64,000 bases of DNA from Lycocorax pyrrhopterus obiensis (taxonomy: Eukaryota; Chordata; Aves; Passeriformes; Paradisaeidae), in NCBI GenBank assembly GCA_014706295.1, contig JACSVZ010000011.1:2130663-2194662 (forward strand), given 5' to 3'. Under the pieces are notes generated by a model that worked only from the letters and a program-made list of their open reading frames with translations, made no database searches and had not been told where the DNA came from. Positions 60,311 through 64,000 of this stretch are shown piece after piece. Position 1 is the stretch's first letter, and each line of letters starts with the position of its first letter. The translations under genes and the position numbers were made by a program.

Positions 60311-61417
60311 TTAGTGTTTAAAGCTTCTTCATGATTTTTTAAAACTCTTTTCTTCAGAGAGGCTTTTTAAAACATGAGGAAAGGTTGAGAGGAGCGCTTT
60401 AAACAGCTTTTCTGACTATGTTTCTGATTTCCAAGCCTTACTTCAACAGGAATATGTTAGACAATGACCAAGAGTGGATGCAAGTGTCTAAAGGTGTCGT
60501 GTGTTCAGTTGCTTACACCAGGGGTTTCCCCTTCCCCGATTCTGGCATTCCCCACCCTCTGATGATTTTTTCAGCCTTTTTGAAAGTTTCAAATTCATTA
60601 TCATCAAAAAGTGGCATTGAGCAGCTCGTGTGCTTCAGGCAGTGGTGAAATGACATCATGTGTTAGAAGGATCCGGCTATCTTGCAGTCCAGTGAAACCC
60701 ACGAGGTTCTTTATGTGCAAATGGCAATAAAGTTGCTTTCTTTTGATTTAAAATGGAGATAGGTTAAAATGTGAGACAGGCTCTGCTTGCTGGTATTTAT
60801 GCCTTATCTGTAAAGGCTGTGTGTGCAGGGATGGAGGGGTTCCCACTGCTGCACCAGAGAGACTCAAGTCCTCGCTGTAGAGAGCAGCTCTATCATGTAA
60901 ACTTGGGGAGGGGGTTCTGGTTGTGTGCAAACTGGTTTCAGTAACTCAGGTGTTCTCTCAGAGCAGGCTGGGCTGTCCTTCCTGAGCCCAGCCCAGCCAG
61001 CACAGGCTGAGCCCCAAGCGCAGCCGTGCCAGGGAAGCACGAACACAGCGGGGTTCTGCCAGTGCACATCCCTGCTGGCAGCTGCACATGAGGCACTTTG
61101 TTATTCCTCTTCATGACCATCATCGTTCAAGTTCATTCCAGGGAATTCCATGGCAGTTGAAAAGGATTCACTCTGCAGAGGTCTGAGGAGCAAACCTGTA
61201 AAAGCTCTTAAGAGAAAAAAGTCGTTCTGAAGTGAGAGGTGCCCCTGTGACTGTTTCCAGTGAGGCATTGTTGTGCTCAGCTCAGCTCCCCGAGTGTCAG
61301 GCTGTGTTCAGAGCTGGTAGTGATGCCTTAGGTTTTAACTTTTATATTTTTCAATTATCCTGCACTGCCTGGTGTGTAACTCTGAGGTTTCTTGTATCCT
61401 GTTAATTTCTGCTCTCT
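60311..61417. other. Unique non-coding sequence, nothing recognised
   Basis: No repeats or exons were recognised. A GC-richer part lies at 60955-61085. Confidence 0.5.
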
Positions 61418-61750
61418 TGTGCTAGGCAGACACAACAAAGCCTCTCCAGGCCTGCTCTCCAAGGACACCCAGACTGTCCTAGGCCCAAAAAGTACAAACC
61501 AAAAGCCTCTAAAGGGGGGCAAGCTGAGGGGAATTACATCATTAACTGAAGCTTTAATTGGAGAATTAACCCTGATATGCAAATGAACCAAACCTATAAA
61601 AGTGTGAAGAACTCGTGACCTGCCGTCCAACTTGGGGCCCATCTCGGCCTCTGGCTCCCAGGGGGACCTTTGAAGGCCTTTCAAACAAATACCGACCTTT
61701 ATTCCCTTACTCCTGTCCAGTCTCTGTTCCTAGGAGGCCTCTCAAGGCAT
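61418..61750 (+). mobile_element. Probable LTR of a second ERV family (boundaries uncertain)
   Basis: Promoter-like order: a possible TG start (TGTGCTAGGCAGACAC at 61418), AT-rich U3-like sequence, an octamer ATGCAAAT at 61577-61584, TATAAAA at 61595-61601, then a GC-richer R/U5-like part ending near CTCTCAAGGCA. This resembles avian ERVL-type LTRs. I could not find a target-site duplication for any pair of plausible ends, so the limits are approximate. The alternative is a unique promoter-like sequence. Confidence 0.45.
61595..61601 (+). promoter_or_regulatory. TATA box with upstream octamer
   Basis: TATAAAA lies 10 bp after ATGCAAAT. The pair is a compact core promoter, probably that of the surrounding LTR-like element. 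No downstream gene was recognised. Confidence 0.4.
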
Positions 61751-64000
61751 CAGTAGGAAGGGTTTTGCTTAGTCCTGGCCCTGCAGAGCTGAGCTGGGCT
61801 GCCCTGCAGTGTGTGCAGCCCATGGGTGCAGCCCGTGGCACGGGGAAGGAGCTGTTGTGGCCCGTGGCCGAGGTCACGCTGGTCCTGCAGTCACATCCCC
61901 CGCAGAGGGGCCAGGGCTGTGCTGGAGCCCTGCAAGGGTTTGTGCTCAGCCTGAGTGTGGGGACAAGAGCCTGCCTGCTTTAGTTATCTTAGAAATCCTG
62001 CCTGGATCCAGGTGCTCAAGGCTCCTGGAGTTCCAGGACCTGGTGTCCTCTGTTCTCTTTCATTTTATTTTTCCAGGTGGTCTTTGGGGTGAGGGAGGAT
62101 GCTCTCATGAAGGTGGATTTCTTTTTGTTTGTTGGTTGGTTTTTTTTCCTTCTACTACTTATTTTTTTTTTAAGGTAACTGCCTAGGTTTATTTCGGACA
62201 TTCTGTGTGGCGGTTGTATTCCAGTGGCAGAAATGTTTGTTCGAGGGTTCTGAAAAACCCCTGAGTTAGCTTTGCCAATGAAATGCTGTTGCTGTGTGGA
62301 ATCATGATCTTCCTTAAACTTCAGTACTCTCTTTTAGGGAATTGAAAATAAACATAAACTGTTGTGTTTAAAAATAAAGAAATTATTGTGTGCGGAGTTT
62401 TTGCTACCTAGTTTCTAATTCCATTAACCTCAAAACTACACCCTCCCCAGTTTTGGTCCTGACTGTCTCCTTGCAGAAAGAATTTTAGAGTAAGATATTT
62501 CTGAGAAAAATAGGTTTGACTCTGTAGATAAACATCTATATTTTTATATATGCATGCATTTATTGTGGTGGTAGTGATTTTTGTTCTGTGTATGTTTTGT
62601 TCTATTTTGTTGTCAGGATTTCATTCTCTGGAAGTTTGGGAGGAAATGCCTAAAAGTCCAAGATATTGCCTTGCCATATCCCTTGGCTCTGGAACAGCTC
62701 CTGGTGTTCTCTGTCTCTCTTTACCTGTTTAATGTCAGCTGGGTTTGACTTCCAGCCTTGCAGGAGCAATAACTTCAGTTTGGAGCCAGAGCAGCAGCTC
62801 TAGTTCTGGTAGACCAGTTTTTTCTTGAAACTGCTTATTAGTATTTGGGAAGCTTCTGAGATAGAGATGCTGTAATGTGTTCATGCTTGGTTTAAAAAAA
62901 AAATAACCAACACCCAAGAAAACAAACCAGCTTTTAAAATCAAGCTAATTATGTATGTAAGAAACCCAGGGAATTCAGTGGAGCTGTTTCCATGGGATTT
63001 GCTCACGATGTAGGGCTCAAATGGCACGTGGGCAGTTGCTACATCTGATTTCAAACTTATATGCAGATTTTCCCCCATCAGTCCAGGGGATGAAGGTTCC
63101 TCCTCTCCAGTCCTACTTGGTCTTTATTTCCGTGATAACAGGGGTAGTGGTTGCCTGCTAATTTCATGTGTTAGACTTTTTCCCCCAAGAAATTTCAGTG
63201 TATTTAATCTGATAAATAACTAGGTGTTGCTCATTATATTTCAAAAAATAAGAGGGAACAAATTGGAATTTGTGGACTTACATTTGCTACCCCCCAGAGT
63301 TTTCTAAAGGTGGATCAAGGCTCAGAGATTTCATTCCCATCAGCCAGCTGCCCATGGAGCTCATTCCTAAAATGGTGCTAATGATTGTATCAACTTAGCA
63401 ACAAAAAGAAGTCAACCAAGTTTTAACACTTCCTTCAGTTGTCTCTTGCTCTAAACCAGAAAACTAATTATAACGATATTCCCCTGTTTTAATTGTGACT
63501 GTGGATGACTGATGGCAAACATGTAATTAACTGATGCAGGAGTTGACATAAGACAGTTGACACCAATTTTTTATACATTATTATATGAAGACATGTAGTG
63601 AAGCAATTAGTCCTTCATTAGTTCAGCATTATTTCAAAAGCTTTGAAATACTTTTGTGGTTAATTTTTAATCATCAAGGAAATGTATCTTCTAATGGTGT
63701 TAACTTCAGGGACTGAAATGAAACGCGCTCCCGTGAGACTCATTGCAGTGAGATAAACGTCCCAGCAGCTGCTGGGCCACAGAAGCTTTGTGAGGCTTTT
63801 GGGGCTCAGCAGGATGAGGCTCTAAAGGTTTGCCTTGTGTTTCCAGCTCGTGGTGCCTGCAGAGTGTCAGAGATGCTGTGCTCCTGCACACAGGGGAGGA
63901 GCTGCTGCCGGCAGCACCCTGATCTTGGCCGATGCTTTTGGCTCTTTAGTTGCTGGAGCCAAAAGCTGCAAGCCAGGCTTAGGTGTTACAGGTTCCATTT
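61751..64000. other. Unique non-coding sequence to the window end
   Basis: GC-rich frames at 61751-62000 have no recognised domain. T-rich low-complexity runs lie near 62126-62175, and AT-rich sequence dominates afterwards. No repeats or genes were recognised up to the edge. Confidence 0.45.

Overview
This window looks like nuclear DNA from a songbird-type (passerine) bird. Four fragments of CR1 retrotransposon 3' ends, the dominant avian LINE, are readable. One SINE consists of a tRNA-Ile-like body fused to a CR1-like tail, an architecture known from passerines. Three copies of one LTR family sit as solo LTRs. There are no operons, ribosome-binding sites or dense genes. I found no convincing protein-coding gene, exon or intact RNA gene. 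The long open frames fall on minisatellites, on LTRs, or on GC-rich sequence with no recognisable domain. The window is best read as intergenic or intronic DNA; a few short exons or a lncRNA could still be hidden.

Layout. 1-11 kb is unique non-coding DNA holding a 22-copy minisatellite (1901-2430) and a CR1 remnant (4611-4737). 11-13 kb has solo LTR copy 1 (minus strand, 11155-11540) and a degenerate repeat (12672-12808). 13-34 kb is mostly unique sequence with a second minisatellite (22396-22826), CpG-rich patches (24901-25082, 28990-29262) and AT-rich blocks resembling conserved non-coding elements. 34-38 kb has a microsatellite, a CR1 remnant and the most striking object, a 793-bp palindrome (36834-37626). 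Its arms are two oppositely oriented LTR-like elements that differ at only three sites. 42.3 kb holds the tRNA-derived SINE. 46.5 kb has a (GGGAAA)n tract. 50.2-50.8 kb is a 73-bp tandem repeat split by solo LTR copy 2. 52.4-52.85 kb is the longest CR1 3' end. 54-57 kb has another CR1 remnant, a TATC-type microsatellite and solo LTR copy 3. 61.4-61.75 kb is a probable LTR of a different family.

No genes can be seen working together. What can be read is a history of retrotransposition: old CR1 copies, a SINE, later ERV insertions reduced to solo LTRs with target-site duplications still visible, tandem-repeat expansion, and possibly an LTR-mediated rearrangement or gene conversion at 37 kb. Conservation, expression and regulatory claims are inference from base composition and motifs only.
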